From: Phialocephala subalpina
Lineage: Eukaryota > Ascomycota > Leotiomycetes > Helotiales > Mollisiaceae
NCBI GenBank assembly: GCA_900073065.1
Contig: FJOG01000095.1
Coordinates: 10,624 to 69,128, forward strand
Length of the DNA stretch: 58,505 nt
Direction of reading: 5' to 3'
A program made the translations under genes and the position numbers. Within the stretch, counting starts at the first letter, position 1; every line of letters starts with the position of its first letter. Shown here in pieces: positions 21,129 through 33,728 of this stretch. The notes under the pieces were generated by a model that saw only the letters and a program-made list of their open reading frames with translations, was not told the origin of the DNA and ran no database searches.

Positions 21129-24100
21129 ATGTCACGTTTTCCTCGTTCGTTTACTACTACGATCGTCCCTTTTCTTGGCTTGGTCATCTTGTTGTTTCAA
21201 TATGTCCCTGGGTCTTCCACGTCTCTCCAAAGTACCGCGCGGCAGCCTCAAGTCCATCCTAGAGGGGACTTTGTCAACAACGAGAGCTTGGCGACGCCCT
21301 CAACTCAAAATTCATCCTCTATTATACGCCGGGATGACTACTCTTGTGGGGTGGGGAGCCCTTGCTCCAATGGAGCTTGCTGTGGTGTCAGTGGCTTCTG
21401 TGGCTATGGTAAAGATCCTCAGCCATCTCATTGGCTTTACTGACGATATTTGTTCCATCTAGGAGCCACTTATTGTGGAACTGGGTGCACATCGAACTGC
21501 GATGCTGTAGCTGAGTGCGGCATAGATGCAGTCCCGTCTGGAAAGACATGTCCTTTAAATACATGGTAAGAGGTTAACCCCAACTCCTTTCACATAAGCT
21601 GATCCGCTCCCGATAGCTGCAGCCAATATGGCTTCTGTGGTACTACTGCCGATTTTTGTGGCACCAACTGTCAGAGTAACTGTGTCCTCAACCCAACGCC
21701 CTCTGGAAGTGGAGGAGGTAATATTCTTCAAAGAGGTCAGTCTCCTCAGCGTTCCGAAACCTCAAAATTGTGGTTAAGTGAAATTGCTTATCGACATGAA
21801 CTTTAGTCATTGGGTACTATGAATCATGGAGTGACTCCCTTTCCTGTCACCAAATAGCTCCAAGCGATCTGCCCCGTAAGTAGATCCCGATGACTCTTTT
21901 CCCCGGCATCAGAAGCATTAAACTCAACCTGATTCTAGTTGATGCTCTTACCCATCTCAATTATGCCTTCGCATACATTGATCCCACTACGTTCGACATT
22001 GTTACCATGAGCTCTGACACTCCGGCTCAGCTCTTCCAAACTGTGGTTGGCGCCAAGTCATACAAGAGTGATCTCCAAGTATGGCTTAGTATTGGTGGCT
22101 GGACCTTTTCCGACAACGGTACGGCCACACAAGCTGTGTTTGGCACCATTGCCGCATCTTCAACCAACAGGCAGACTTTCGCCAACAACTTGTTAATTTT
22201 CCTCAACCACTACGGATTTGATGGTATGTGAAAACACTGCGCGATCTCTTACATTGCTAACTTTAATGTAGGTGTCGATCTCGATTGGGAATACCCTGGG
22301 GCGCCTGATCGAGGAGGAAGCCCTGATGACACGGCCAACTATGTCTCCCTTCTCCAGACAATCAGGGCAACATTTGACACATCACCGCGTGCTCTCGGTA
22401 TCTCATTCACAGCTCCTTCATCATACTGGTATCTCAGGTGGTTCGACCTTCCAAGCTTGCTCCAATATGCCGACTGGATCAACTTGATGACATATGATCT
22501 CCATGGGGTCTGGGATCGTAATAATCCCATAGGCGCCATTGTTCAGGGTCACACAAACCTGACCGAGATTGGATATTCCCTAGACCTACTTTGGTGAGCC
22601 TTCCACAGCCCATCTCTTTCGATGCTATCTGTTCGTGGGCAGGCAGTTAATTGTTGCTAGGCGAGTCAATATTGCTCCATCCAAAGTTTCCATGGGATTT
22701 GGATTTTATGGAAGATCCTTTCAACTTGCAGATGTGAGCTGTAGCTCTCCCGGATGCGCGTTCAGTGGTGCAGGAACAGCCGGACCTTGTTCTGATGCCA
22801 GTGGCATCATGTATTACTATGAGATCATGGCTTTGCTCAAACAACATCCTGAGCTGAACCCTGTCTGGGATAAATCTGCGGGAGTCAAGTATGTTGTTTT
22901 TGATACTGATCAATGGATCTCATACGACGACGCAGATACCTTTGCGCAGAAGGTTACGTACGCAAATACTTTGGGGCTTGGAGGAGCCCTTATCTGGGCT
23001 TCAGACGCTGGTAAGAATCCCTTGTTTCCTGCAACGAGCTCAGAGGCTTTGTGCCTACTTGGCACTGATTAATATACAGATGACTCCGAATATACTGCCC
23101 ATACTGGCCTGACTGGAAAATCACTTGCCCACGCCGACACGACATCCACTGCCGTTAGCGAGAAATATTTCAATGTTATAGATGCTGGCGCAATTGCGCA
23201 GAATCTCGTTGGACAGAATGGACAAAATTGTCAGATTTTGACGTCATGCACCTTACAGGAAAGTATACAGAAGTCTGGCTGTGGTAGTGGGTTTACAAAA
23301 CTTGGATGGGAACAAGGAAATTGTGGCGTAAGTATGATTCCTTCTAGTCGACGATGGAAAGAGCCTAGCGCTGACAATCTTCCCTATCGAATAGGACAAG
23401 TACGGACACTCGATTTGCTGTCCAACTGCAACAGCACCAAGCAGCTGCATTTGGCGAGGAGGCGGTGGAGACTGTAATGGTCAGGTAAGCTTATTCCTAT
23501 TTCAAAATGCTATAAAGTCCAACGGAGCTCTGGAGCTCGGAGCTGTCTTGGGATCCTAAGACACCAAAAAACGAACTTTCTCCGTTTGCATGCAAGCTCC
23601 TGGGGTAACTCCTAGCGCCTAGATTTTCTCCCACCAAAGTGACGTTTCGCTATGCTAATAAGATGGACAGTGTCACGTGGGTGAAGCTAATGTGTTTGGG
23701 TCAAGCTGGGGTGGGTCGCCAACGGAGGGAAATCAAAAGAAATGCAGCCGCGGATACAAAGTCTTTTGCTGCGAGGCTGGAGACTGGAAAAGCGTGATCT
23801 ACGGCTGTCGCTGGACTTCCAAGTAAGAATGCCTTGATTGACAATGCCCCTCGAAAGCTAACGAGAAACGTGCAGTGGTGGTTCATGCGACACTGCGATC
23901 GAAGATGAAGTTAGCCAGCAGTATGGTTCTGCGTTCTCGACCGTTTTTAACCCAATATCCAAGTATTGCTGTCCCAAGCCCGCTTCACTTTACGACTGCC
24001 ACTGGGTCGGATCCCAGCCCGATTGCGCAGATGCGAAGTGTGCTAGCGACGAGGTTGCCATCGCTTTGAATCCACAGGGTAGAGGCTACCCAAGCTGTAG

Positions 24101-25652
24101 CTGTAAGCTTAATCTTCTACTCCAAAAATCTCGCGTGGAAGCACTTATTTCATGAGAACTTAACTGACTATATGAAGGGGGCCGACAAAAGACGGATTGC
24201 TGCAAGGTACAAGTGCAGCCCCCAGCTAAGATTATATGTACCAGTTCATACTGCGATATTGATCCAGGGATCTGTACCATCGGAGACAGCGATGGATGGG
24301 ATTCCGGCGGCCTCAAACGGAGTGAGGACAGTCTCAACGGAACTCACCTGAATTATCTGGAAGGCCGGGGCCCAAAACGTTTTTTCGACATTGCTATGAC
24401 GGGATACACGACTTACAGACTATGGTCCCGAGCTTATCCTAGCCGTGGGACCCTCTTCGAGACAGCACTGGCACGGCAGCAGGTTCTGCGACAATTCCTT
24501 CGGCCCACGCCGACACCAACTGATTGTGGTGCGTCTTCTTTCCATGTTTTATTGCCCTTTTCTTCTATCAAGTCTCAAAGCTGGGAGCCTGGGAACTGTT
24601 CCGGGAGCTGTGATAGAATGACAAAACAGCCCTCTGCTCATTTGCATTCGCTATTACCAAACAGCTCCAGATCTTTGCCCTTTTCAGTTGCTCACATTGC
24701 TAATTGATACCCTTGGGCAGCTGATGCTACTGTCACGGGAAGCCCAATCCCAGACGCCGACATTGTGAGCAACACGAACCTTCCTCCCACTGGAGAGGCT
24801 GAGCATCCTATAGATGTAAGTTACTACCGCTTTCCCATTCAATCATGAGAAAGCTTTTGCTAACAAACCCAGCTTAGTGTTGCTCCCCGCTTTTTCTCGT
24901 CCGCACAGTCGCGAATACTACCGAATGGCCAAAGAGCGCTTACAAATCCGATCGCCTCCTCATTCTTTGCCCTTCAGTTCTTTCGGGAAAGGCTTCGAAC
25001 CGGACTACCTCGTGTAACGCCGAATTCTCAGGAGTTTCTCTCTGCTGGCGACCGTTTTGAGGAGGCCCTCGGATCAAATACGAACAGAGCCAATTTCTTG
25101 TTGACAGATAGATCAATCAACGGAGGCAAAGGTTTAATATTTACACTCAAAGCTGTCATTTCGGACAAGAATTTGAAGAAAGCTATCAAGGATGCTATCG
25201 CTGGTGATGCAACAGCGGAAGACCAAATGCTGACTGCACTTCGTACTGTGAGTACCCTCCCGTTATGCAACCATCAGCTTGACAAGATACCAGTACTGAC
25301 ATTTTTCTAATAGACAGTAGCAGTGTTCAGATACATTCAAAATGAACAGGTTAACTTGAGAATCAGGGCTGTACGGGACCTGATCAGGGAGCAACTCGTG
25401 ATAGCCGAGGCCGAGCTACCAGGTGGAACAGGCTTGACCGCACTTTGGGATGAATTCTTCCCAGCCTATATGCAGGCCGTCGAGCAAACATCTCAGGATT
25501 GGATGACTGAGAGCATTCGATCAATTCGAGTAGCTTACGCAACGGCGGCTATCAATGGAAGCCCAGCACTCAATCAAGCAAGTGTCGAAGCTATCCTGGT
25601 CGAGCTAGAGAATCAGATCAAGGATATGACCACAAATGTCGTAGGTCCTTAG
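21129..25652 (+). CDS. GH18 subgroup-C chitinase with two CBM18 domains and long C-terminal region
   Basis: Fifteen exons sum to 1135 codons, so 1134 residues: 21129-21408, 21463-21565, 21617-21735, 21807-21875, 21939-22223, 22272-22593, 22661-23010, 23080-23327, 23395-23484, 23671-23822, 23876-24102, 24178-24528, 24721-24815, 24873-25247, 25314-25652. The order is a signal sequence, two hevein-type chitin-binding domains (CGVGSPCSNGACCG... and CCSQYGFCGTTADFCG) and a GH18 barrel. The catalytic motif is intact: D285-G-V-D288-L-D290-W-E292. A Cys-rich region and a helical C-terminal part follow, as in the killer-toxin-alpha-like subgroup-C chitinases of filamentous fungi. The enzyme should cleave chitin outside the cell or in the wall. 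The catalytic motif is split by an intron after Asp-Gly. Its divergent LysM neighbour is a typical partner. Confidence 0.9.
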
Positions 25653-26325
25653 CTTGGGAAGGTCTTTGGTTGTTAGATGTAATATAAGTTTTCAACGTGT
25701 ACATAATCTTGCGAGGGGCGAGACGAGGGGACTTGGTGGCGGGGCTTCGGCTCGGCCCGCTTTATCGAGCTGCTGTAAATGCAGGAAGGTCTCAGTAGCT
25801 TTGCTGCCCAATTGGTATATGATCGTTCATGCTAAAACTCTAAAACCATGACCGTTTGCTTACTCCTGTGTATTATGATAAATTCTGTGACTGTTAGTCA
25901 CGTTTCCTTACCTCAGCACGCCTGATGTTGTGCGGCCGTAGCTCAACGCGTCTTTGTCCGCAGAATACAACCATCGACCTCTACCTTTGCGCCTCTCGAA
26001 ACACGACTCAATGTATCTCTGCTACCTATAAATTAACACGCGCAACTACGCAAAGGAGTTCTACGCGCAGCTCTTGCTACCACTCGACTACATGTGGCCT
26101 CGACAGTTTCTGCAAATCGGACGTGTTCGCAGCTTCGGTGTCAAAGGCTTGCCTGGTGAGTGCCTGTGATCCAACGACTAACATTATACCAACCATTCTG
26201 CACCTCTAGGTGCCCCCAAATCCTGTCTCAAAGTGAACCACCATATCTGCCGTCGCGGTCCAAACCTTCCCATCTCTATCAATTCGCTCAGAAGCCGTCG
26301 CGCGTTCACAACAACATCAGCCGTC
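25653..26325. other. Intergenic sequence before the uncharacterised 211-residue gene
   Basis: No separate gene supported. GTGAGT at about 26157 and CTCTAG near 26211 could delimit an intron in the 5' untranslated region of the next gene. Confidence 0.35.
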
Positions 26326-26961
26326 ATGGGCTATCGAAACGGGCGCAGGACCACCGAAATAGAAGACATACAATACGAAATGGAACAGGTCAATCAAACA
26401 AAGTGGGGCTACGTCATATATCGCTGCACATACAGCGACGACGAAGCATGGAACTCGCTCATCGAATTCCTCAAGACCGATACACGCGAATGGCTCAAGG
26501 AGAACAACGCGCTCGATCTTGCCGAAAAGCTAGACTGGAAAATCGTATCGGATCCTCAAGTGCTGGACAGAGCCAGTACAGACCAAGTCCGTAGGCTTTT
26601 CGCAGAATGGGTCGGGTCCGAGGAGGCGCGAGCAGAGCAGACGGGCGCAATATACAACGCCATTACAACACGACAGCACTTTTGCGTGCATGTCGACGCG
26701 GCTGCTTTGGATAGCTTTGTCAATCGGAAAATCAGGAACCAGAAATCGGGTACCTGGGACTATGGATGGGTGAATGTGGTCGATGGGTTTTGGGAAGTTG
26801 ATCCGGATTGCCCTCCGGATGAGGATGATCGACTTTCTAACGCGGGGCATATGCGCGTGGCTGTCGACTCGTTGCTGCCAAGCTCTTATGCGTATTTTGA
26901 CGGGTCCGGGCAAGGAGCCTGGTATGCTGTTTATGAACCGCCGCCGTTTGTATGGGCATGA
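26326..26961 (+). CDS. Uncharacterised fungal protein, 211 residues
   Basis: I do not recognise a named domain. The frame is open from 26233, but I prefer the ATG at 26326 (MGYRNGRRTTE), because the 31 residues before it are Arg/Ser-rich and unlike the rest; they could instead be a mitochondrial presequence. The protein is acidic, soluble and rich in Trp and Asp, with WGYVIYRCTYSDDEAWNSL near the start and GTWDYGWVNVVDGFW in the second half. Base usage and the length of the open frame support a real gene. There is no signal peptide or membrane segment. I recall similar short proteins in many Pezizomycotina, often in several copies, but can assign no function. Confidence 0.65.
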   Translation: MGYRNGRRTTEIEDIQYEMEQVNQTKWGYVIYRCTYSDDEAWNSLIEFLKTDTREWLKENNALDLAEKLDWKIVSDPQVLDRASTDQVRRLFAEWVGSEEARAEQTGAIYNAITTRQHFCVHVDAAALDSFVNRKIRNQKSGTWDYGWVNVVDGFWEVDPDCPPDEDDRLSNAGHMRVAVDSLLPSSYAYFDGSGQGAWYAVYEPPPFVWA

Positions 26962-27936
26962 GACTGTGTATTGGTCTATTCGAGGTTGGACGGAATCCTC
27001 CCCTTGTTGGCCCAAGTCATGTAATCTCGTTAGACTCCTTAAAAGGCTTTATGTGAGACGACCGTGGTGGTTGGGTCTCAGAGACATAGAGGCTTATGGA
27101 GCCGTGAGGATCGACGAATTACGAACTCCTATGTACATAAATCACGCTTGTCAGGCTTCGGGGATGATGAGGACAGCAATCCACGTGATTGGTGCTCACG
27201 TGACCATGTCCTCTAACTATACAAGGACCTGACTTCCTTTCTAATCTATTAAATATACTTGTTTTAAGAGCTTGCACTTCCTTAAGAATATACCCTTTCC
27301 CTCGCTTGTATTTATTTGTATAATTTATCTCGAAGGCAATTTCTTAACCAATCAGCATATTCCCGAGTTTTCCTGCATGTCTGTCGTTCATTGGTTCGCC
27401 ACCCTCACCGAGTGCTCGGTGAGCCATTCGAACTCTATATTACGCTCCGTTTCTGGTTTTCTTATCATACTCTTACTTGCAAACCGTGTCCTGCCTTGCC
27501 ACGCATCACCGCGTCTTTGGTTCGAGGCGGCACTTATCATGTTATGCAGCATTCGTTGAGCTGCATCATCAGGCAGAAACGCAGCCAGTCACATGATTAT
27601 ATCTCAACCGGTGGCATGGCATTGGCGGACGAGGCTGAGATGGCCTGACGGCATTGGTACCTGATATGCGGGACTAGATTTCTGCCATATTTGCTGACTC
27701 TTTCGGACTTGGTTGCAGGTACGAGGCACCTCCAACGCACTCTTGATGGTCATGAACGCATCTTGCATGTGAGTTACACGCAACGTTCGGTGGAACGTTC
27801 TTGATTGCATGCGCATTGTCGGTCATTGTTCCACCAGCGATCCCAACACTTCTTGCTTCATCTGGAGCCTCGCCCTGGATCTTAGACAATCTTCATTTCA
27901 ATTCAAATACCCTGTACAAAGATAGTTCCGAGGATA
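26962..27936. other. Intergenic region with a perfect 20-base palindrome
   Basis: No gene supported across 975 bases. The only clear structure is CTCACCGAGTGCTCGGTGAG at 27404-27423, two 9-base arms around a TG centre. Confidence 0.5.
27404..27423. repeat. Perfect palindrome
   Basis: CTCACCGAG and CTCGGTGAG are exact reverse complements with two bases between them. It could be a dimeric factor-binding site or a transposon end; nothing nearby decides. Confidence 0.6.
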
Positions 27937-28681
27937 ATGGCGACGAGGAACACTTCGAGACCGCGTCCCATAAGCAGATCAAGCACAAAAAGACCCAGCT
28001 CGGCCAAGTCCAACACTTCTCAACCTCCATCTCAACCAGCAAACAAGCATCCTCCAGTTCCTCTCTGGTCACCATGGACATGGGACGATGCCCAGCAAAT
28101 CTATTATCGTGCCCGAAAAGGCCCCAATGGTAAACATACATCCATTCTTCTTCCCACAGTGCCACACTTGCTGATCATAAGCAGGTAAATATGAATACGA
28201 AACCACTTCACCCCTCTCGACGACCACAACTCGCGAAAGCGGACCAAAATACGTTATCGAACCCAAAGCAGTTTTGAAAGAAGCAAAGCCGAATGTTTAT
28301 GCTGTGAAAGAGCCCTGTTACTTTCTAGAAAAGAGTGCGGTTGTGCTTTGTGCAGACTTATCAGTGTATGATCCCAAGCCAAAGGTTGCAGTGAAGAAGG
28401 TTCAAGAGACAAAGGGGACCAAGGTTATTCAGGAAGTTGGCCAGCGAGAGGATGTTGGAGGTGTAATTAAGGCGAAAGAGTGGAAGAAAAGTGGGTTAGT
28501 AATGGACAAGCAGACGGAGGGAGCGAGGAGGGAGAGAAGAAGCCAGCGGAGGGAAGGCGTGACGAGGGTGTATGATTGGAGGAGGGAACTTGATGATTTC
28601 TCGGAGGACGAGGAAGAGGAGTGGCTAGGTAGGACAGCGTTTGATGGAAAGCTCAGAGACAACTTGCTAACTCTGCCGTAG
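27937..28681 (+). CDS. Uncharacterised basic/acidic fungal protein, 229 residues
   Basis: Exons 27937-28129 and 28185-28681 total 230 codons; the intron is GTAAAC ... AGCAG. The protein begins with a Ser/Pro/Arg-rich disordered stretch. A conserved-looking core follows, containing PLWSPWTWDDAQQIYYRARK and, after the splice, GKYEYETTSP. The C-terminal half is highly charged with RRERRSQRRE and an acidic DDFSEDEEEEWLG run. No signal peptide or membrane segment. I cannot assign a function. The phase-consistent intron and composition support a genuine gene. Confidence 0.65.
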
Positions 28682-29041
28682 TGAACCAGCAAATGTCAAA
28701 AAGAGACAAACACTTGAGAGGTAGAAGTAGATCAAGGAGTAGAGGGACCGATTGGTAGCAAACCAAGCTTTCATTGCTTGTTTGGCCATCAGCGAGGTTG
28801 TGACGTAGAGTCTTGGTCTTTCAAGGAGGACTAAGAGAGCAGATAGGCAGCCACTGATTTCCGTCCTCTCCCGTAGCTTCTCGAAGATGTTAGTGGGAGA
28901 TTCCTGTCTTGCCTTACTAGAATTGATTACTACAATAGAGACCTTCTTAACTTCCGCTTCCACGTTCAAGCTGTCCGAGATAGGATCTCCGCAATTTCCC
29001 ATTGTATCGATCTCCCAGCTCCGTCAACACTCTTTGTCGGG
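28682..29041. other. Intergenic sequence upstream of the solo paralogue copy
   Basis: No gene supported. An in-frame ATG for the following gene was sought here and not found. Confidence 0.35.
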
Positions 29042-29665
29042 GTGTCCGACTCCTTCTCCGGTACAGTATCTCGCCCTGTTTGTTGGAGTCGAATACTTAC
29101 AGTTCTCGCAGGTGCCATAATCAAGCGATCCAGTCCACATAGAAACCCCCACAAATCTGCCCATACCGTCGAGCAAGGACCACTCAGTACCTCAATATGG
29201 ATCACCAACCATATCGGGGAGAGGTATTTCGACTACTTTTCGGGTCCCTTGGCACTCAAGGGAACGGCCAAAACAACTTCATCGGAACTCCACGTTGATG
29301 TCTCTGTGCTTGTAATCTACCTTGGCAGGTTCGACAGCGACCAGGACGGCACGATGGCTATTCAAATTGACCTGTTTGCGGCGAAGGGGGTACTCATGTT
29401 CGACAGGAAAGACGCACTCGACACGGACTTTGAGCTCAAGGGTACGAAGGAGATCTATTTTCCACGCCTTATTCATTGAAAAGGAACAATAAAATACAAA
29501 ATCAACGAGTACAGTGACGCTAGTAATCAAAGTTTCCTGTGCTTCGCACTGTCCACTAATTCGGAGGAAAGACATGCAGAGCTACCATCGACTGATTTCT
29601 CAATGTCCCATAGCTCCAAGGACACCCGCGGAGGTATCATGTGTTTGATAAAGCTTCAACCATAA
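29042..29665 (+). CDS. Solo copy of the small paralogous family (copy 1), no ATG
   Basis: The best model has exons 29042-29060, 29112-29441 and 29484-29665, 177 codons in all. The tiny first exon encodes (V)SDSFS and ends in phase 1, exactly as in copies 2 and 3 (MSDKLFP and SESFS). Its first codon is GTG, and no in-frame ATG exists upstream before a plausible splice site. The core matches the family: Phe-Asp-Tyr-Phe-Ser-Gly-Pro, then a beta-rich stretch ending in VIYLG, then IQIDLFAAKGVLMF. The C-terminal Leu-Trp-x-Asn/Asp-Trp element of the other copies is missing; a third exon supplies an unrelated-looking tail. Either this is a decaying copy that has lost its start and end, or it starts at a non-AUG codon or an unseen exon. 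Function unknown. Confidence 0.55.
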
Positions 29666-31295
29666 CTCAAATCTTACTCCTCTGTAGCTCCTTCTTCTTC
29701 GGCATCTCAAACCTCCCTAGAATCCTCAAATTCAACGGCAAAAATCTTCTTGAAAACTCGAATGGGTTCATTAGGTTATAGCACAATATAATTAGTAATC
29801 TACGTTCAGGCGCGCTGCCTCTTTGAGTTTAGCCCTTCCGCTTCGGGGATAGTACCTCGCTTACCGAGCCGCTGCTTTTAACGACGTCTATAAGAACCCC
29901 CCTGGGGCTCCGTATAGCAGCCCCTGCAAGGATCTTGGACTGGTACAATTTTTACTCGGCACAAACTCTCCTTGCAATTATCATGTGAGCGTGGAGGCTG
30001 AACCTCTCTCTTTCACCCTAGTCCAGATAATAGGGATAGTTTAGAACTCGTAAATAGCTATCTATTAATTTAAGAGGTTCTTTTCTGATACCCTTCCCAC
30101 TCGCAAGGTCGATTCTGGACCCCTAGAACTATTTGCAGGAACATCTATTTTTATAGGAACCCGTTCGAGCAACCTTGTGACTTCGTTTCACGTGAGAATA
30201 TACTTTAAGTTATTACTTATCCTGAGCGACTATACCTACCTAATTCTATTTAATATGGCAACCCATATTTAACACTGAGAAGAAGTTGGAAGAAAGGGAT
30301 TAATTGGCAGGATCTAATCACGGCAGTCCCTATTAAGGGTACCCCGTAATTTCATCGCAAGTCTATTCACGTGACTATAAAACAGTTGAAGTTGTAGCAC
30401 GTGACATTAGGAAGGAAGCTTCTGAAAATCTAAATTCGCACGTCCAATTAGGTGTATGAAAATACATTCTGTGTAAAATTTGCTGCTGGCCGGGTTGGCG
30501 CGGGAACTGACTTCATGCTTCTTCCCCAACTTCACTGATAAGAATCACAAAATCGCCGAGTCTTAGTTGACAAGTACCATCACAAATCCTGATGTGGTTA
30601 TTGATGACGAGGCCATAGAGCTCATATTACCAAAGCAGCCAACTCCACCGACGACAGCGCCCCCCCATTAGCACTTAATCTGACAGTCAGACACCCCTTA
30701 CACTGGGTTCGGTAGCCGCCAAGACCCTGGACACCAAGAGAAGTATGAAAATTCAACATCTATGCTACAAGCTCAATCCACAATCTCCCTCGATCCTGCA
30801 AAGCGGTGAGTCAGGTTTCTAGTATATTGGCCTTCATGCCACACTGCAGCACAACGAATTGAGTGACTTGCAGGTGACACGTATACCCTCCTTCTCTTAA
30901 CGTGCCATTCAGACGTGAAGTTTATGGTGAGCATGTAAAGGAGCATGCAGCCACTCTCAAAACAGGATTTCATGGCCCCCAAATGCGAAACCGAAGGTAA
31001 GGCTGGCAAATGGCAGTTGATGTATGTGGAATGTTGTCGAATGAGAAGGCACAGCTTTAGGTCCATTCAGCCGAACACCCAATAACGTCCAAAGCTCCTT
31101 CCCCTTGTGACTGGATGAGGTTCTCGACATGCTTGGCGCGGTGGTTTGAGAAGTCTGCCGGGGGGGAAGGAGCTCCCAGATCCTCTTTTTAGCTGGGAGA
31201 GCATTTAGAAGCAACAGCGGTATTCCAAATTTCTCTTCACTCACTCTTTGTGACCCCTTCCCACCGGAAGGAGCAATTCTTATACAAACATTGAC
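29666..31295. other. AT-rich, gene-free block resembling degraded repeats
   Basis: No gene supported in 1.6 kb. From about 29780 to 30480 the sequence is rich in TA steps and short AT runs around a few GC-rich islands, the texture expected of repeat-induced point mutation of a transposon. No protein relic is readable. Confidence 0.45.
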
Positions 31296-32679
31296 ATGAA
31301 TAGTGAGAAAAGCATCACTATGGCCACCGCTGGGTCTTCAACCCAGTCTGTGGACCGGAAAGGGAAGAAACCCGTCATTGGACAAGAGTCTCACATTGCG
31401 GTTCCCTCTAAGCTTTGTGGATGATCCCGATACTACATCATGATAAAAACTACCCGAACCAAGCCAGCGAGCCAGCGAACCAACTTCCATGGGGCATCGA
31501 CCACCGCGGGGACATCGGCGTGGTCAATTCTCGGCGATGAATGTATTGACTCTGGTGTCTCCGACTTGGACTTCGAGCCTACTCGGAACCATCCAGGATC
31601 ATATTGCAAGAAGCTAACCGCCAAAACGGAGGATGGAGAAGTTGTATTGCGGGTGGCCGGTCATATGAGACTCGCTGATGGCTACAAGCTAGTGGGCCAA
31701 GAGCTAGGTTTATTAAATCCACCGGGAGCGGCCGCTGGCGACTTTGAAGCTCGTCTGAGAGAGGAAAACAAGGTGTTGAAGGAGAAAGTGGCCCAGCTGG
31801 TACAGGAGAAAGAAGACATGAGAAGAGATAACGAGGCGCTCCAGGGAAATTTCCAGAAACAGAAGGACGAAAGCGAAAGGCTGAATACCAGAAAACAAGA
31901 AGTGACTGAACAGCGGGATGAAGCAGAGAAGAACAGCAAAGAGCTAGCGCACCAAGTGTATGAGCTCGGGGGGATGAATTGGGACCTGACAGAACAGCAT
32001 CAGCAGGAAGTCCAAGAATTGGAGGAACTAATTGATGAGCTACAAACAGCAGTCAACCATGGGATTGGGGAAACTGAGCGAATCAGAAAGGAGAAAACCT
32101 CACTGGGAGTGCAAGTTCAGCAGATGCAAACGGACAAGACCGCACTTGAGTCGAAATGCCAGCAGTACGAACACGACAATACCTCGCTCCAAAACAAGGT
32201 CGAGAGTCTGGAAGAGCAAATCGGTCTAACGCAGGGCGTGCTGAACGTCATTCTCGACCAAACAAGTCTGGACCATGACCTTCGGGACGAGGAGATTGGG
32301 AGCCTTCGTAGCGATAGCGACAGGCGGAGAGCTCAGATAGAAGAATTGGAAGAGGGGAACTACGTCCTCCATGTGGCGTATGCCAAATCTGAAACTGAGC
32401 TTGACCGATTGCGGATGCTCTCAGAACGTCCGCAGCGGAGCGGCTTGCCGATGCACCGGCGGAATGAAGTGCGCAGATCGCAGGCAAGGCCAAACTGGGC
32501 CAATCTGGCCGTTGTGCGCAACGAGCGTGGTGAAGTGTGAGCATACTGTATCGAACATTCTATGAAGACGTTGCTGACTCTGTGATATTAGGGGCTTCGT
32601 GGAGAGGCGTGAGGGCCGCGGTGGGAAGGACAGTGAAGTAAAGTGGCTGAAAAGAGGGAACGGTTGCAAGAATTCATAG
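31296..32679 (+). CDS. Coiled-coil protein of unknown function
   Basis: The preferred model has exons 31296-31416, 31468-32536 and 32592-32679, 426 codons, so 425 residues. It uses an upstream ATG (MNSEKSITMATAG) and a 51-base intron. A shorter alternative starts at 31440 and gives 394 residues with the same last intron (GTGAGC ... ATATTAG). Residues from about 115 to 370 form a long, nearly continuous coiled coil dense in Glu, Gln, Lys and Leu heptads (EEDMRRDNEAL, LEELIDELQTAV, ENKVESLEEQIGL). The C-terminus is Arg-rich (RPQRSGLPMHRRNEVRRSQ). No membrane segment or signal. Long coiled coils are uninformative about function; a scaffold or cytoskeletal role is only a guess. Confidence 0.65.
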
Positions 32680-33728
32680 AGGCAACTCGATAAATCAATG
32701 CAGCGACACGGATGGCGGTTCTGAAAAACGTGGGGAATGGTCTTGACAGATTGTGGTCGTTTTAGTGCTTTCAAATATAGTCGATCCTGAGAGCAATAAT
32801 CACATGACGAAACTGCTTGCTGCCTGAGGGTTATAATTCACATGAGCATCGTTTTCCAGCTTTAGCACAGCTATTTTATGGAGATCTTAAGTAGTCAGAA
32901 ATAAATTGAGTACCAGTTTCTCAGGTGTCTCCTTAGATAATCGTAATTTGGCCGATCTGGGCACGTTTTCCGAATCCACTAGCATCGGAAGATACAAGGG
33001 CCGAATACATAACCCGTTCCCTTGGGTTATAATTTCTGACCCTTGCCAATCTTATGACCAAGAGTGCAATTCTTTAGGAATTACATTCTTGCATCCGAGG
33101 TGTGAGCCCCCTTCCCGCCCTCCCCCAACGTGATCGAGAATAATTCACTTTAGGCTTAGTGCGCTTACTTGGAGGAACACCAAAATTAACCCCCGTATAG
33201 ATTAATTGACTATACAGCTTCTACTGAATTAAATCAGCTGAAAAGTAAATGCAACTATAGAGTTTAATTAAATTTATAATATATTCCAGATTTATGTGAT
33301 TTAATAAATATTTGAGCTCGTAGTTGTGATCTGAAGTGTGATCGTAGTTTCAGTGCGGCAATAGTTGGGTAGAATGCTGTATTCGAAAGCGGTGAGATCT
33401 CCCTGCGGCCCGGTCCCGGCCCCCAAAGCACAACGACCAAAGATTTATGGAGAATTATTTCACCGACAAAGCTAAAGCAGACCAGCTGGGATACAATTGT
33501 GGAGTCAGGCATATATCTTTCTGACGGTAGGGTCTACCATAGTAATCTTTGGGATGAACATACCCTGACTTAATTGCGACAGAGAAGAACGCCAGTCACA
33601 CGAAATTCCATCCCTGACGGACGAAACAATTCCTAGTCGACATAAGTTTCGTGCAGTTGATCAGCTCATGAAAAAACTAACCCCAATGAAGCAGACTATT
33701 GGGATGTCACTCTCCGTGATTCTGCCAA
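32680..33728. other. Intergenic, partly AT-rich
   Basis: No gene supported. The part around 33170-33320 is AT-rich and has the look of RIP-degraded repeat sequence. Confidence 0.4.
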
